Origin: Pseudoxanthomonas sp. PXM03
GTDB lineage: Bacteria > Pseudomonadota > Gammaproteobacteria > Xanthomonadales > Xanthomonadaceae
Direction of reading: 5' to 3'
Assembly (NCBI RefSeq): GCF_014852005.1
Contig: NZ_JACVAU010000002.1
Location: forward strand, 124,001-188,000
DNA: 64,000 nucleotides
The notes below the pieces were generated by a model. That model was given only the letters and a program-made list of their open reading frames with translations, was not told the origin of the DNA and did not search any database. Positions 30,791 to 41,700 of this stretch are shown here, in pieces (the stretch's first letter is position 1; the number at the start of each line of letters is the position of its first letter). Made by a program: the position numbers and the translations under genes.

Positions 30791-31725
30791 GCCGCTGGGA
30801 AGTGCTGTCACCGGGTGTGCAGACCACCGTGCAGGACCAGGGCCGCACCGGCTGGCGTCACCTGGGCGTTGCGCGCGCCGGCGCGCTGGATCCGTCAGCA
30901 CTCGCCTTGGCCAATCGGCTGGTTGGCAACGCGGAATCCTGCGCGGGGCTGGAGATCGTGCTGCAGGGGCCACGCCTTCGCCTGCCCCGACCCTCCCTCA
31001 TCGCACTGGTAGGCGCACACGTGCAGGCCTCGTGGAACGACCTGCCTTTGCCGATGGGTCGACCGATCCATGTGCCGGCCGGAGAGCTGAAACTGGGTGC
31101 GGTACGTGACGGCGCGCGCGCCTGGCTGGCGATGACCGGCGGCATGGATGTCGCACCGACGCTGGGCAGCCGCAGCACCGACCTGCGCGGCGGCTTCGGC
31201 GGTCATGAGGGGCGTGCTCTGCGTGCCGGCGATCTGCTGCCGGCGGGCAGCGCCGGTGCCGCCACAGCGCAGCCGCGGTTTCCGACCTGGTGGATAGATC
31301 CCGACGATCCGTGGACCGTGGATCGCCACGTGCTGCGCTATGTCCCGTTGCATCACGCGGCAGCGTCGGCGCTCGGCACGCAGCGCTGGCGCGTCCATCC
31401 GAACAGCAACCGGCAGGGTCTTCGACTGGACGGGGCGCCGCTTGAAGCCCAGGACGGCAGCGGCATCTCCGAGCCGGTAGCGGTGGGCACGCTGCAACTT
31501 CCTCCCGACGGGCAGCCGATCCTGCTGCTCGCCGATGCACAGACGGTGGGCGGTTACCCGCGCCTGGGCCATGTGATTGCCTGCGACCTGGGCCGGGCGG
31601 CACAGCTGCGCCCCGGCGAATCCGTCCACTTCGAACCCATCGACCTGCGGCAAGCCCGCGCACTCGCGCTCGGATACCAGCACCGGCTGGCACGATTGCG
31701 GCTGGCCATCGCACAACGCCTGTAA
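30787..31725 (+). CDS. pxpC: 5-oxoprolinase subunit PxpC (KipA family)
   Basis: A 312-residue biotin-dependent-carboxyltransferase-like (allophanate hydrolase subunit 2, KipA) protein. It begins MSRWEVLSPGVQTTVQDQGRTGWRHLGV and contains the family sequence SGISEPVAVGTLQLPPDG plus ADAQTVGGYPRLGHVI. Its start overlaps pxpB by ATGA. It is a required part of the 5-oxoprolinase complex. Confidence 0.93.
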   Translation: MSRWEVLSPGVQTTVQDQGRTGWRHLGVARAGALDPSALALANRLVGNAESCAGLEIVLQGPRLRLPRPSLIALVGAHVQASWNDLPLPMGRPIHVPAGELKLGAVRDGARAWLAMTGGMDVAPTLGSRSTDLRGGFGGHEGRALRAGDLLPAGSAGAATAQPRFPTWWIDPDDPWTVDRHVLRYVPLHHAAASALGTQRWRVHPNSNRQGLRLDGAPLEAQDGSGISEPVAVGTLQLPPDGQPILLLADAQTVGGYPRLGHVIACDLGRAAQLRPGESVHFEPIDLRQARALALGYQHRLARLRLAIAQRL

Positions 31726-31745
31726 GCCTGGAGTACGCTCAACGC

Positions 31746-32507
31746 ATGCACGCAACGCGCGACATCGATTTCAACTGCGACTTGGGCGAGGACTGCGGGG
31801 ATGATGCCGCGCTCCTGCCTTTCATCAGTTCGGCCAGCATCGCCTGCGGCTTCCATGCCGGGTCGCCGCTCACCATGCAGAAGACAGTGGCGCTGTGCCT
31901 GGCCAACGGCGTGGCGATCGGCGCGCACCCGTCGCATGCGGACCGCGACAACTTCGGCCGCATTGCGCATGCGATCGAACCCGCCGCCGCATATGCACTC
32001 ACCCTGTATCAGGTCGCGGCGCTGGATGGCTTCGTGCGCGCCGCCGGTGGACGCCTGCACCACGTCAAGCCGCATGGCGCGCTGTACAACCAGGCGGCGC
32101 AGGATGCGGCACTCGCAGACGCCATCGCGCAGGCCGTGCATGACCACGACCCCGGCCTGGTGCTGTACGGACTTTCCGGCAGCGCGCTCACTGCCGCCGG
32201 TGAACGACTGGGACTGCAGGTGGCGCATGAAGCCTTCGCCGAGCGTCGCTACGAATCCGATGGCAGCCTGACGCCGCGCACGCATGCGGATGCATGCCTG
32301 CCTTCCGTCGAAGCATCGGTGGCGCAGGTCACTCGGATGTTGCGGGAGGGTGCAGTGGTCTCTCGCACCGGACCTCTAGTACCCCTGCAGGCCGATAGCA
32401 TCTGCTTGCATGGCGACCGCGTCGATGCCGCGGCCTTCGCGCGTGCGCTGCGCGAAGCCATCCAAGCGGCCGGTTTCGCGGTGCGCAGCATGGAGCGCCG
32501 CGCATGA
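31746..32507 (+). CDS. pxpA: 5-oxoprolinase subunit PxpA (LamB/YcsF family)
   Basis: A 253-residue LamB/YcsF protein. The family N-terminus DFNCDLGEDCGDDAALLPFISSASIACGFHAGSP is clear, followed by GVAIGAHPSHADRDNFGR, HHVKPHGALYN and a C-terminal SICLHGD. It is thought to hold the ATP-dependent ring-opening site of 5-oxoprolinase. A 20-base gap separates it from pxpC, and its end overlaps the DUF969 gene. Confidence 0.95.
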   Translation: MHATRDIDFNCDLGEDCGDDAALLPFISSASIACGFHAGSPLTMQKTVALCLANGVAIGAHPSHADRDNFGRIAHAIEPAAAYALTLYQVAALDGFVRAAGGRLHHVKPHGALYNQAAQDAALADAIAQAVHDHDPGLVLYGLSGSALTAAGERLGLQVAHEAFAERRYESDGSLTPRTHADACLPSVEASVAQVTRMLREGAVVSRTGPLVPLQADSICLHGDRVDAAAFARALREAIQAAGFAVRSMERRA

Positions 32508-33202
32508 ACTACTGGCCATTGCTGGGCATCGCGGTGGTGGTCGCAGGCTTCGTGCTGCGCTTCAACCCGGTGATCGTGGTGGTCGGCGCAGGCCTGGTCA
32601 GCGGCGTGGCCGCCGGCAAGTCGATCCCCGACCTGCTGGCGTTGCTGGGGGAAAGTTTCGTCTCCAATCGCGCGCTGCTGATGTTTGCGCTGACCCTGCC
32701 CACCATCGGACTGCTGGAACGCGCCGGCCTGCGCGAGCATGCGCTGCGCTGGATCGCGGGGCTGCGCGGGCTGACACTGTCGCGGCTGCTGGCGGGCTAC
32801 CTGCTGGTGCGTCAGGGACTCAGCATGGTAGGGCTGATCGACATCGCCGGCCATGCGCAGACCGTGCGCCCGCTGTTGGCCCCCATGGCCGAATCGGCCG
32901 CGGAAAAGACCCGTGCGCCCCTGCAGCGCGAGGAAGCGCAACGCGTGCATGCGATGGCCGCCGCCACCGACAACATCGGCCGATTCTTCGGCGAAGACGT
33001 GTTCCTGGCCTTCGGCGCGGTGCTGCTGATCCAGGGCTTCTATGCCCAGCACGGCATCGCGCTGGAGCCACTGCAGATCGCACTCTGGGCGCTGCCGACG
33101 GCGATTGCCGCATTCGTCATCCACGCGGTGCGCATCGCGCTGTTCCAGCGCCGGCTGGATCGCCACGCCGTGCCGAAGGAGCGCAGCGATGCTGTCGATT
33201 GA
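32504..33202 (+). CDS. 5-oxoproline transporter, DUF969 family subunit
   Basis: A 232-residue inner-membrane protein with about six hydrophobic segments, including YWPLLGIAVVVAGFVLRFN, LVSGVAAGKS and LPTAIAAFVIHAVRIAL. The HAMAAATDNIGRFFGEDVFLAFGAVLLIQGF motif is conserved in DUF969. Together with DUF979 proteins it has been linked to 5-oxoproline uptake, which its position between pxpA and pcp supports. No biochemical motif proves transport. Confidence 0.87.
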   Translation: MNYWPLLGIAVVVAGFVLRFNPVIVVVGAGLVSGVAAGKSIPDLLALLGESFVSNRALLMFALTLPTIGLLERAGLREHALRWIAGLRGLTLSRLLAGYLLVRQGLSMVGLIDIAGHAQTVRPLLAPMAESAAEKTRAPLQREEAQRVHAMAAATDNIGRFFGEDVFLAFGAVLLIQGFYAQHGIALEPLQIALWALPTAIAAFVIHAVRIALFQRRLDRHAVPKERSDAVD

Positions 33203-34154
33203 CCAGTTCTACCTGCTGCTGGCGGCCTTCCTGGCCTATGCCGGCTGGCGGAACCTCCGCCAGAACCGGTATTCGCACGCCGCCTTCTGGGGGCTGATCG
33301 CGCTGCTGTTCGCGGGTGGCGGGCACGTGCTGCGCGCGAGCAAGGCCGGCGACGCGTTGCCCGCGCAGTTGGCCGGTGCCGCAGTGATCGCGCTCGCCCT
33401 GCTGGCCACGCGCATGCGCCGCGAGCCCCAGGACGAAGCACCCGAATCCGAACGCCTCGCCTCCGCGCTGCGACTGGGACATCGCCTGTTCCTGCCCGCG
33501 CTGCTGATACCCGCGCTGACCATTCTGGTGGTGCTGGCCGGACCGCATGTATCACTCGGCGGAACGCCGCTGTTCGCTTCCGCCGGCCTCACGCTGACCG
33601 GACTGGCATTGGCCTGCACGGTCTCTGCGCTCGCGGCGGTGGTGGTGACGCGCCAGCGTCCGTTGCGGGCCGCGGATGAAGGCCGACGGCTGCTGGACAC
33701 CCTGGGCTGGGCGGCGCTGCTGCCGCTCGTCCTGGCGACACTGGGCGGCGTATTCGCGGCCAGTGGCGTGGGCGAAGCGGTGGCGTCGTTGGTCTCGATG
33801 GTGATTCCCGCCGACAATCGCATGGCCTGCCTGCTGGCCTTCGCGCTGGGCATGGTGGTGTTCACGGTGATCATGGGCAATGCGTTTGCCGCGTTCCCGG
33901 TGATGATGGCCGGCATCGGCCTGCCGCTGTTGGTGCAACGGCATGGTGCCGACGCGGCCAGCCTGGGGGCGATCGGCATGCTGACGGGTTATTGCGGCAC
34001 ACTGCTGACGCCGATGGCCGCCAACTTCAACATCGTGCCGGCGGTGCTGCTGGGGCTGGACGACCAGTACGGCGTGATCCGCGCGCAGGCCGCCACCGGA
34101 CTGTGGCTGATGGGCACCAACGTACTGCTGATGGCCTGGCTGTGTTTCCGTTGA
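33189..34154 (+). CDS. 5-oxoproline transporter, DUF979 family subunit
   Basis: A 321-residue inner-membrane protein with about nine hydrophobic helices, starting [19 protein letters not shown]. The conserved DUF979 parts are [41 protein letters not shown] and [25 protein letters not shown]. Its start overlaps the DUF969 stop by 14 bases, so the two are probably translated together and act as one transporter. Confidence 0.87.
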   Translation: MLSIDQFYLLLAAFLAYAGWRNLRQNRYSHAAFWGLIALLFAGGGHVLRASKAGDALPAQLAGAAVIALALLATRMRREPQDEAPESERLASALRLGHRLFLPALLIPALTILVVLAGPHVSLGGTPLFASAGLTLTGLALACTVSALAAVVVTRQRPLRAADEGRRLLDTLGWAALLPLVLATLGGVFAASGVGEAVASLVSMVIPADNRMACLLAFALGMVVFTVIMGNAFAAFPVMMAGIGLPLLVQRHGADAASLGAIGMLTGYCGTLLTPMAANFNIVPAVLLGLDDQYGVIRAQAATGLWLMGTNVLLMAWLCFR

Positions 34155-34176
34155 TCCTCCGCCGCCGGGATATCCT

Positions 34177-34830
34177 ATGACGATGACGCGCACTGTGCTG
34201 CTGACCGGCTTCCAGCCGTTCGGTGGTGAACAGGTCAATCCCAGCTGGCAGGCGGTGTCCGCGCTGCACGGCACGCGCATCGCCGGGCATCGTGTGGTGG
34301 CGCGCGAGTTGCCGGTCGCGTTCGGCGCGTCACTGAAAGCGCTGCGCGCCGCGCTCAGGGACATGCGCCCTGCGCTGGTGATCTGCGTCGGCCAGGCCGG
34401 CGGTCGCGCGCAGCTCTCGCTCGAGCGCGTGGCGATCAACATCGACGATGCACGCATTCCCGACAATACGGGCCAGCAACCGGTCGATGTGCCGGTGGTC
34501 GCGGAGGGTCCGGCCGCTTACTTTTCGACGCTACCGGTCAAAGCGATGCGCCACGCGCTGAGCGCAGCGGGATTTCCAGCGGAGGTTTCGCAGACCGCCG
34601 GCACCTACGTCTGCAACCACGTGTTCTACGGACTAATGCATGCGCTGCGGCGCCAACGCATCGTCCGCGCGGGCTTCATCCACATCCCCTACTCGCCTGC
34701 CCAGGCATCCATGCATCCCGGCACACCCAGTGTGGCGGTGGAGACGGTGACCGAAGCGCTCCGTCTTGCCGTGAAGGTGGCGCTGAATACACGCATGGAT
34801 GCCCGCCTTGCGGCCGGCGCGGAGCACTGA
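34177..34830 (+). CDS. pcp: pyroglutamyl-peptidase I (pyrrolidone-carboxylate peptidase)
   Basis: A 217-residue C15 cysteine peptidase. The family motifs are [16 protein letters not shown], the catalytic Glu83 in [17 protein letters not shown], Cys146 in [14 protein letters not shown] and His169 in GFIHIPYSP. It removes N-terminal pyroglutamate from peptides. It completes the gene set: pcp releases 5-oxoproline, DUF969/979 may import it, and PxpABC hydrolyse it to glutamate. It ends 15 bases before a convergent RDD gene. Confidence 0.97.
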   Translation: MTMTRTVLLTGFQPFGGEQVNPSWQAVSALHGTRIAGHRVVARELPVAFGASLKALRAALRDMRPALVICVGQAGGRAQLSLERVAINIDDARIPDNTGQQPVDVPVVAEGPAAYFSTLPVKAMRHALSAAGFPAEVSQTAGTYVCNHVFYGLMHALRRQRIVRAGFIHIPYSPAQASMHPGTPSVAVETVTEALRLAVKVALNTRMDARLAAGAEH

Positions 34831-34845
34831 CGCGACGACGTTCTA

Positions 34846-35385
34846 TCAGTTGGCGCGGATGACGCGCGTGCCCGCGATCAGGTCGTGCAGACAGCGCTGG
34901 TCCTGGCGGAAGATCATCAGCGAATCGACCAGCACGTACAGCATTCCCAGGCACGGGATATTGGCGATGGCTTGCGTCGGCAGGTAGCGCTTCACCAACA
35001 GGTCCACCAACGAAGGCTTGTTGCCCTGCAGATCGACGATCCTGACGGACAGCAGCTTCTTGCCCCAGGTCTGGCCCGTCGCGTGCAAGGGGTAACCCTG
35101 GATGAGCACGAACACGACGAAGCCAATCACGGCCCATAGCAGCGTCGTACCAAACGGCATCAGCCCGAGACCACCGGACCGTCCCGCTTCGAATGCCGCC
35201 TGCCAGTAGCCTCCGACAAACATCAGCGGCACGATCGCCACGAGCCCGATGCAGCCATCGATCAGCACGGCGGCCAACCGTAGCCAGCGCAAATCGGAAT
35301 CCGGTGCCCCCGCGCCGTGCGGACCGGCAACGTCGGCGTCGGGAGCGTGGTAGGGATCTTGCGGCATCTGCGGCGGTGTCTGCAT
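34846..35385 (-). CDS. RDD family membrane protein
   Basis: A 179-residue protein with a Pro/Asp/Ala-rich cytoplasmic N-terminus (residues 1-35) and about three to four membrane segments. The RDD signature residues are in RWLRLAAVLIDGCIGLVAIV; the second conserved part is ATGQTWGKKLLSVRIVDLQGNKPSLVDLLVKRYLPT. RDD proteins have been linked to sodium/proton exchange in a few cases; the role here is unknown. AAAGGA lies just upstream of ATG 35385. Confidence 0.88.
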   Translation of the reverse strand: MQTPPQMPQDPYHAPDADVAGPHGAGAPDSDLRWLRLAAVLIDGCIGLVAIVPLMFVGGYWQAAFEAGRSGGLGLMPFGTTLLWAVIGFVVFVLIQGYPLHATGQTWGKKLLSVRIVDLQGNKPSLVDLLVKRYLPTQAIANIPCLGMLYVLVDSLMIFRQDQRCLHDLIAGTRVIRAN

Positions 35386-35416
35386 GCTGATTCCTTTCAA
35401 CGTGATCGAGAGACGC

Positions 35417-35989
35417 TCAGGTGCGCGGCAGCGTCACGCCGGTCTGGCCCTGGTACTTGCCGCCGCGATCCTTGTAGCTGGTCTCGCAGACGTCGTCGGC
35501 GTCGGACTGGAAGAACAGCATCTGCGCCACGCCTTCATTGGCGTAGATGCGCGCCGGCAGCGGCGTCGTGTTGCTGAATTCCAGCGTCACATGGCCTTCC
35601 CACTCCGGTTCCAGCGGGGTGACATTGACGATGATGCCGCAACGCGCGTAGGTGCTCTTGCCCAGGCAGACCACCAGCGTGTCGCGCGGGATGCGGAAGA
35701 ACTCCACCGTGCGCGCCAGCGCGAAGCTGTTCGGCGGGATGATGCACTCGTCGGCTTCGATGTCCACGAAACTCTTCGGATCGAAGTGTTTGGGATCTAC
35801 GATCGTGGAATTGATGTTGGTGAACACCTTGAACTCGCGCGAACAGCGCACGTCGTAGCCGTAGCTGGAAGTGCCGTAGCTGACGATCCGCTCGCCGTTG
35901 ACTTGCTTCACCTGCCCCGGCTCGAACGGTTCGATCATGCCCTGCTGTTCGGCCATGCGGCGGATCCAACGGTCGCTCTTGATGCTCAT
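35417..35989 (-). CDS. dcd: dCTP deaminase
   Basis: A 190-residue trimeric dUTPase-fold enzyme. Diagnostic parts are [39 protein letters not shown] (with the catalytic glutamate in this segment) and GVAQMLFFQ. It deaminates dCTP to dUTP, which dUTPase turns to dUMP for thymidylate. The C-terminus [20 protein letters not shown] matches the usual length. It lies downstream of mrp in the same direction. Confidence 0.97.
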   Translation of the reverse strand: MSIKSDRWIRRMAEQQGMIEPFEPGQVKQVNGERIVSYGTSSYGYDVRCSREFKVFTNINSTIVDPKHFDPKSFVDIEADECIIPPNSFALARTVEFFRIPRDTLVVCLGKSTYARCGIIVNVTPLEPEWEGHVTLEFSNTTPLPARIYANEGVAQMLFFQSDADDVCETSYKDRGGKYQGQTGVTLPRT

Positions 35990-36044
35990 GCAATTCCTGG
36001 TCTGGAGGACAAAGGTCGCGCGGGCGGCGCGCGACGGACGGGGA

Positions 36045-36069
36045 ATTGTAGGGCGGGCCCCGGCCCGCC
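36045..36069 (-). other. GC-rich stem-loop and TACAAT box between mrp and dcd
   Basis: GGCGGGCC and GGCCCGCC (36052-36069) form an eight-base perfect stem with a two-base centre, 16 bases after mrp. Directly after it on the minus strand comes TACAAT (36050-36045), a possible -10 box for dcd. The hairpin could end mrp transcription weakly, but no T-run follows. Confidence 0.35.
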
Positions 36070-36084
36070 GTCTTCGGCTGGCGG

Positions 36085-36927
36085 CTAGACCAGCGACGAG
36101 GCGATGGGCACGGTCGCCCGCGGCCTGAGCGCCAGCGTCGCCGCCATCACCCGCGCGGTCTGCCGATAGGCCTGCGCCGCCGCCGAATCCGGTGCGGCCA
36201 CGACGACAGGCTGCCCCGCATCCCCCTGCTCGCGAATGGCGATGTCCAGCGGCAAGGACCCCAGCAGCGGCACGCCGTACTGCGCCGCCATCCGCTCGCC
36301 GCCGCCCTGGCCGAACAGGTGCTCCACGTGGCCACAGTTCGAACAGGTGTGGACGGCCATGTTCTCGACGATGCCCAGCACAGGCACTTCGACTTTTTCG
36401 AACATCTTCAGTGCCTTCTTGGCGTCCAGCGTCGCGATGTCCTGGGGCGTGGTCACGATGACGGCCCCCGCGACCGGAATCTTCTGCGCCAGCGTCAGCT
36501 GGATGTCGCCGGTACCCGGCGGCAGATCGATCAGCAGATAGTCCAGATCGCCCCAGAGGGTGTCATTGAACAACTGCATCAGTGCCGACGTGGCCATCGG
36601 TCCGCGCCAGATCATGGGGGTGTCCTGGTCCACCAGCAGCCCGATGGACATGGCCTCCACCCCGAACGCCCGCATGGGCTCGATCGATTTGTTGTCCGGG
36701 CTGTCCGGCCGCCCCGACAGGCCCAGCATGGCCGGCACGCTGGGCCCGTAGACGTCGGCGTCCAGCACGCCGACCCGCGCCCCGTCAGCGGCCAGCGCCA
36801 AGGCCAGGTTCACCGCCGTGGTGGATTTCCCCACGCCACCCTTGCCGGAACCGACCGCGATGACGTTGCGGACGCGGGGGTGGGGCCGGAGATTGGCCTG
36901 CACGGCATGGGAAATAATCTGAGTCAT
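36085..36927 (-). CDS. apbC: iron-sulfur cluster carrier protein Mrp/ApbC
   Basis: A 280-residue P-loop ATPase of the NUBPL/MRP family: deviant Walker [18 protein letters not shown] near residue 22, [24 protein letters not shown] and the metal-binding CxxC in [15 protein letters not shown]. It lacks the N-terminal MIP18 (DUF59) domain of many ApbC proteins, starting directly with a short tail before the P-loop. It carries and transfers 4Fe-4S clusters. The gene lies 44 bases after the sulfotransferase gene but need not be related in function. Confidence 0.93.
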   Translation of the reverse strand: MTQIISHAVQANLRPHPRVRNVIAVGSGKGGVGKSTTAVNLALALAADGARVGVLDADVYGPSVPAMLGLSGRPDSPDNKSIEPMRAFGVEAMSIGLLVDQDTPMIWRGPMATSALMQLFNDTLWGDLDYLLIDLPPGTGDIQLTLAQKIPVAGAVIVTTPQDIATLDAKKALKMFEKVEVPVLGIVENMAVHTCSNCGHVEHLFGQGGGERMAAQYGVPLLGSLPLDIAIREQGDAGQPVVVAAPDSAAAQAYRQTARVMAATLALRPRATVPIASSLV

Positions 36928-36971
36928 CACACTCTCATCGTTTGGCAGCACTGCAAGCGATCGCCCCAGGC

Positions 36972-38579
36972 TCAAGCCTCGAGAAAACCTGCTTCTTCCA
37001 ACTTCTTGATCAGCGGCGCCAATCCGTCAACATGCTTGCGCGAACTGTTGACCGAGCGCGTATGCACGGGCTCGCGTACCTGGGCGGCACTCGCCGTCGC
37101 GAACACTGCCTTTGAATCAGGAACACTCAGCGCCTCCGGCGTCCATTCCAGTCCGCACCAATCATAGATGCGTCTGGCCTGGGCCTCGGTATCCGCCACC
37201 AGGTCTTCGTACCGCACGTCCAGGATCACGCCAGGCATGGCTTCACGCCAGTGCTGCATCATGCGGCGATACGCAATGTAGTAGGCCGCAAGCTCTTCCA
37301 AGTCGTAGGAAAAATCGTAGGCATTGAAGAACAGCGTCTTGAAGATCGCGTAGCAACTGTCCAGCGGATCGCGTACCAGGTGGATGATCTTCGCCTTGGG
37401 CAGCGCCTTGTGGATCATCCCGCAGTAAAGGTAGTTGGCGGGCAACTTGTCGATGAAACGTTCGCTCCCCCCCGCCATCTGCCGCGCGCCACGCATGTAG
37501 TCCCTGCCGAGCGCGTCGAAATCCACTTTCATCGTCGCCTCGGTAGGCGACAGCTCCGGCGCCTTCGCTCGAGTCCGCTGTATCGCAGCAGTGAGATGGA
37601 AACCGAAGTCCATCAGCTCGCCCGCGTCCTTCACCTTCCCGGATTGCAACAGGATCCGTTCGACCAGCGTGGTACCAGTCCGCGGCAAGCCGAGGACGAA
37701 AATCGCCCCTTCTCCATCGTGACCGGCGACCGGCACCGCCATGGCGGAAACGCTCTGCACGGCACGTACCTCCTCCGTCATCTTGTCGAAGGCGGCGGCG
37801 TCGTACTGGATGGTACTCCGCTTCTTCTTCGCGCCGGCGAGCAAAGAGATAAAGGCCTTCTCGTGCTCGCCAAGATCCTCCAATTCCTTGGCCAACGCAT
37901 ACAGCGCGCCAGCTTCGTCTTCTGCAGTGCGGAAGGGCGAACGCAACCGCGACTCGATATCCGCCACGTGATTCTGTCCCTGGCACTGGCGGCGCAGCGT
38001 GGAACGCAGATAGATGACCGCGCCCGCCTGTGGAGAGGCCTGCAGTACGCTGTTGAGGTCGGCTTCCGCCTTGTCGGCATCTCCCGCGTAGAAGCGCGCG
38101 ATGGCCAAGTCGTAGCGCCAACTCGGGTTGTCCGGTCCTGTCGCGAGCGCCACTTCGTATTGCCCGATAGCTTCGCGGAGAAAATTGTGGTGGTAGTACA
38201 GCTTGCCCAATTGCCAGCGCAGCGTCCGGTCATCCCCTGCTTGCGCGGCCACCTGATCTGCCAGCGGCAAGATTTCGTCGCGACGCAACAGCCGCGATAG
38301 CAACCAGGCCTTCTTGATCTTGTGCTGTGGATCCGGACTGGCCCGGATGGCTCGGTCTATCCAGCTGACGGCTGCGTCCAGTTCGCCCTTGACGCGACTG
38401 GCTTCGGCCAGGAATGCGAAGACGCGAGCTTCGTCCGGGTAGGTTTGAAGAAGCCCCCCCACCACTGCGATCGCGTCGTCGACCTTTCCCTGCCTCAGCA
38501 GAGCATTTCCTTGTGCAATGTGTTGCATGACGGAGGATGTGGCCGCCGCGGCCACGGTACTGCTGGATCGATTGCTCAT
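36972..38579 (-). CDS. tetratricopeptide-repeat sulfotransferase family protein
   Basis: A 535-residue protein. Residues 15-260 form TPR-like helical repeats (HIAQGNALLRQGKVDDAIAVV, AIGQYEVALATGPDNPSWRYDLA). The C-terminal half is a PAPS-dependent sulfotransferase: 5'-phosphosulfate loop LGLPRTGTTLVERIL (about residue 296), FIDKLPANYLYCGMI, the 3'-phosphate motif AKIIHLVRDPLDSCYAIF and VRYEDLVADTEA. This fold resembles tyrosylprotein and Nod-type sulfotransferases. No secretion signal is visible. It is divergent from the TonB-dependent receptor gene with a 211-base shared region. Substrate unknown. Confidence 0.88.
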   Translation of the reverse strand: MSNRSSSTVAAAATSSVMQHIAQGNALLRQGKVDDAIAVVGGLLQTYPDEARVFAFLAEASRVKGELDAAVSWIDRAIRASPDPQHKIKKAWLLSRLLRRDEILPLADQVAAQAGDDRTLRWQLGKLYYHHNFLREAIGQYEVALATGPDNPSWRYDLAIARFYAGDADKAEADLNSVLQASPQAGAVIYLRSTLRRQCQGQNHVADIESRLRSPFRTAEDEAGALYALAKELEDLGEHEKAFISLLAGAKKKRSTIQYDAAAFDKMTEEVRAVQSVSAMAVPVAGHDGEGAIFVLGLPRTGTTLVERILLQSGKVKDAGELMDFGFHLTAAIQRTRAKAPELSPTEATMKVDFDALGRDYMRGARQMAGGSERFIDKLPANYLYCGMIHKALPKAKIIHLVRDPLDSCYAIFKTLFFNAYDFSYDLEELAAYYIAYRRMMQHWREAMPGVILDVRYEDLVADTEAQARRIYDWCGLEWTPEALSVPDSKAVFATASAAQVREPVHTRSVNSSRKHVDGLAPLIKKLEEAGFLEA

Positions 38580-38790
38580 GTGAATGAGTCTATACGCGGC
38601 GATGCAACGCCTCCAGTCTGCGACGCTCGCGCCTTACGAGACGGCCATCACGCTCGAATATGTTCACATGTCGGGAAAATATTGTTAAAAGCTCATGGTG
38701 TTCAGCGTGAATTTAGTGTTACAGTCGGCCACCAGTGCTCGAACAAGAGCCTGAAAAACCTTTAACTTGCTGATTTCAATGGAGATTCAG

Positions 38791-41700
38791 ATGCCCACCA
38801 GCAGCCGCATCAAGAACCGCCCCCATAAGAACCCTCTCTCTTTGGCACTTGCCACTGCGCTGCTGCTGCCCGTAGGCGCGGCGTACGCCCAGAACGCCAC
38901 GGCTAACGCGGAGCAGACCGAGGAAAAGAAGGAAGAAACCAGCTCCACCAAGGCCACCACGCTGCAGAGCGTGACGGTAACCGGTTCGCGCATCGCGAAG
39001 GACACGTTCAACTCGGTGTCGCCGGTGCAATTCATCCATCGTGAAGAAACCACGCTTGCCGGCTTCAATTCGACCGCGGCCGTCCTGCAGAGCAACACCG
39101 TGACCGGTGGTTCAGAGCAGATCAACAACGCATTTGGTGGATATGTCACCGATGGCGGTCCGGGCGCCAACACGCTGTCGCTGCGCGGCCTCGGTCCGAC
39201 GCGCACCCTGCTGCTGCTGAATGGCCGCCGCATCGCACCGGCGGGCTCGCGTGGCTCGGTCGGCTCGGCCGACTTGAACGTGCTTCCGAACATCATGGTC
39301 GACCGCACCGAAATCCTGAAGGATGGTGCTTCGTCGATCTACGGTTCCGACGCCGTAGCCGGCGTGGTGAACATCATCACCAAGACCAAAGTCGACGGTG
39401 CCACCGTGGAGTTCCAGCACAACGCCACCCAGAATGGCGGCGGCGACGAAACCCGCTGGTCCGCGCTGATGGGCAAGACCGGCGACAACTGGTGGGTATC
39501 GGGCTCGTTCGAGATCTATGATCGTTCCGAGATGACCCTTGGCGACAAGGACTGGGCCAGCAAGTGTCCGGTTCCGCTCGTGGGCCGCGGTGCAGATGGC
39601 CGCTACGGTGCCGATGACTACATCGACCCGGTGACGGGTGAGCCGAAGTGTTGGGGCCTGGATGCCGGCGGCGTCACCATCAATACCCTGGGCACCGCTT
39701 ACCTGCTGGGTCGCCCGGGCCTGGGCAACCTGGGCTACTACGGCACCTACGCACCTGAAGTGCTGCCGTCGCTGGGCGGCTTCGACTACTTCAACCGCTG
39801 GCGCCCCAACGCCTCCATTACCGATGGCGACCTGCCCGGTTTCGAGGGCGTGGACTACTTCGGCCGTGACACGTTTGATCCGCGCATGAAGAAGGAATCG
39901 CTCGTCTCGCCGACGACCAACTACACCGGCTTCCTGCAGGGTGGCGTTGATCTGAACGCGATGGGCGACGCAGAACTCTACTTCGAGCTGCTGGCCACGC
40001 GTCGCGAGTCCCGCCAGACCGGCTACCTGCAGCACACCATCGACTACGCCGCCGGCAGTCCCCTGCTGGGCGCCTATTCGTTCCTGCCGGCTTATGCCGC
40101 TGCGCCGGCCGACGGCTCCACCAACGGCCGCCCGATCGCCGCGCGCGCCTTCATCGGCTGGGGCCTCTACGACAACTGGCAGGAAGTGGACTTCTTCCGT
40201 GCCACTACCGGCCTGCGTGGCAACCTGGGCGCGGAATGGAGCTATGACGCTTACTTCAGCCACGCGCGTTCCGAAGCCGACTACTACACCGAGAACCGCC
40301 TCACTGACCGCTACGCCAAGACGCTGGATGTCGTGCCGGACGGCAACGGCGGTTTCCGCTGCCGCGACACCTCGGATGGCTGCGTTGCAGCTCCGATGCT
40401 CACCGCGGCAACGCTGCGTGGCGAACTGCCGCAGGCTTATCGCGATTACATCATGCAGGTCACCCACGGCAATACGGTCTACACCGAATCGACCGTCAAC
40501 TTCGGCGTGAACGGCCCGTTGTTCGACCTGCCCTACGGTTCGGTGAACGGCGCGTTCGGCGTGGAGTACCGTCGCGCGGAAATCGACGATACCCCGGACC
40601 CGAACTCGGTCGCGAACAACCTCTACGGGTTCACGGCATCGCAGCCGACCCGCGGCAAAGACTCCGTGAAGGAAGCCTTCGCCGAAATCGAGTTCCCGCT
40701 GCTGTCGGGCCTGCCTGGTGCCGAAGAGCTGACCGTCAACCTTTCCGGCCGCTATACCGACTACGACTCCTACGGCGATGACACCACGTGGAAGATCGGC
40801 ATGCTGTACACGCCGGTCAGCTGGCTGTCGTTCCGCGCTTCCCGCGGCACGTCGTTCCGTGCGCCCGCCCTGTTCGAGCAGTACCTGGGCGCCACCAGCG
40901 GCTTTACGGCCAGTTCGGGCGACCCTTGCAACAACTGGGCGAGCAAGACCGGCAATGTTCGCGACAACTGCGCCTCGCTGGGTCTGCCGAACAACTTCCA
41001 GCAGAACAACAGCATCACCGTGCTGACGCGTGGTGGCGCTGAAACCGGCTTGTCCGCAGAAACCTCCACCGCGCTGACGGCTGGCGTCATCATCCAGCCG
41101 GAATTCCCGGAGTGGTTCGGCGACCTCTCGTTCGCTGCCGACTACTACGACGTCCAAGTCAACAACGGCGTCGCACGGCCCTCCGGCGCGCAGGTACTGA
41201 ACCTGTGCTACGGCAGCAACCCGGCCGATTTCAGCGCCGGCACAGGCTTCTGCAACTTGGTGGTCCGCAATGCCAACAACACCTTGAACGTCACGACGGG
41301 TTACATCAACGTCGCCACGGACAAGGTGCGCGGCTGGGACTTCACCGCACGCTACGTGCGCGACATCGGTCAGGGCGAGTTCCGTGCCACGGCCCAAGTC
41401 TCGCATTACCTCGAGCAGTTGGGCCAGACGTTCCCGACCGATCCGGTGCGAGACTACGCAGGCAGCCTGAACGCCCCCGAGTTCACCGGCCAGTTGGATC
41501 TGTCCTACAAGCTGCGTGGCTGGCGTGTGCGCTATGGCCTGGACTGGGTGGATGCGATCAACGGTTACGAGTACTACGAGAAGTATTTCGACACCGACTA
41601 CCGCGATACCTACCAAATGCAGACGGGCAATTACTTCCTGCATAGCGCTTCCGTGCAGTACAGCGGCGATGATTGGGCCATTACCGGCGGCGTCCGCAAC

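Noticed and set aside
39112-41643. Long minus-strand reading frame (843 codons) opposite the TonB-dependent receptor
   Set aside because: It is the antisense shadow of a GC-rich gene, with no family motif, a low-complexity His/Arg/Val composition and no ribosome site.
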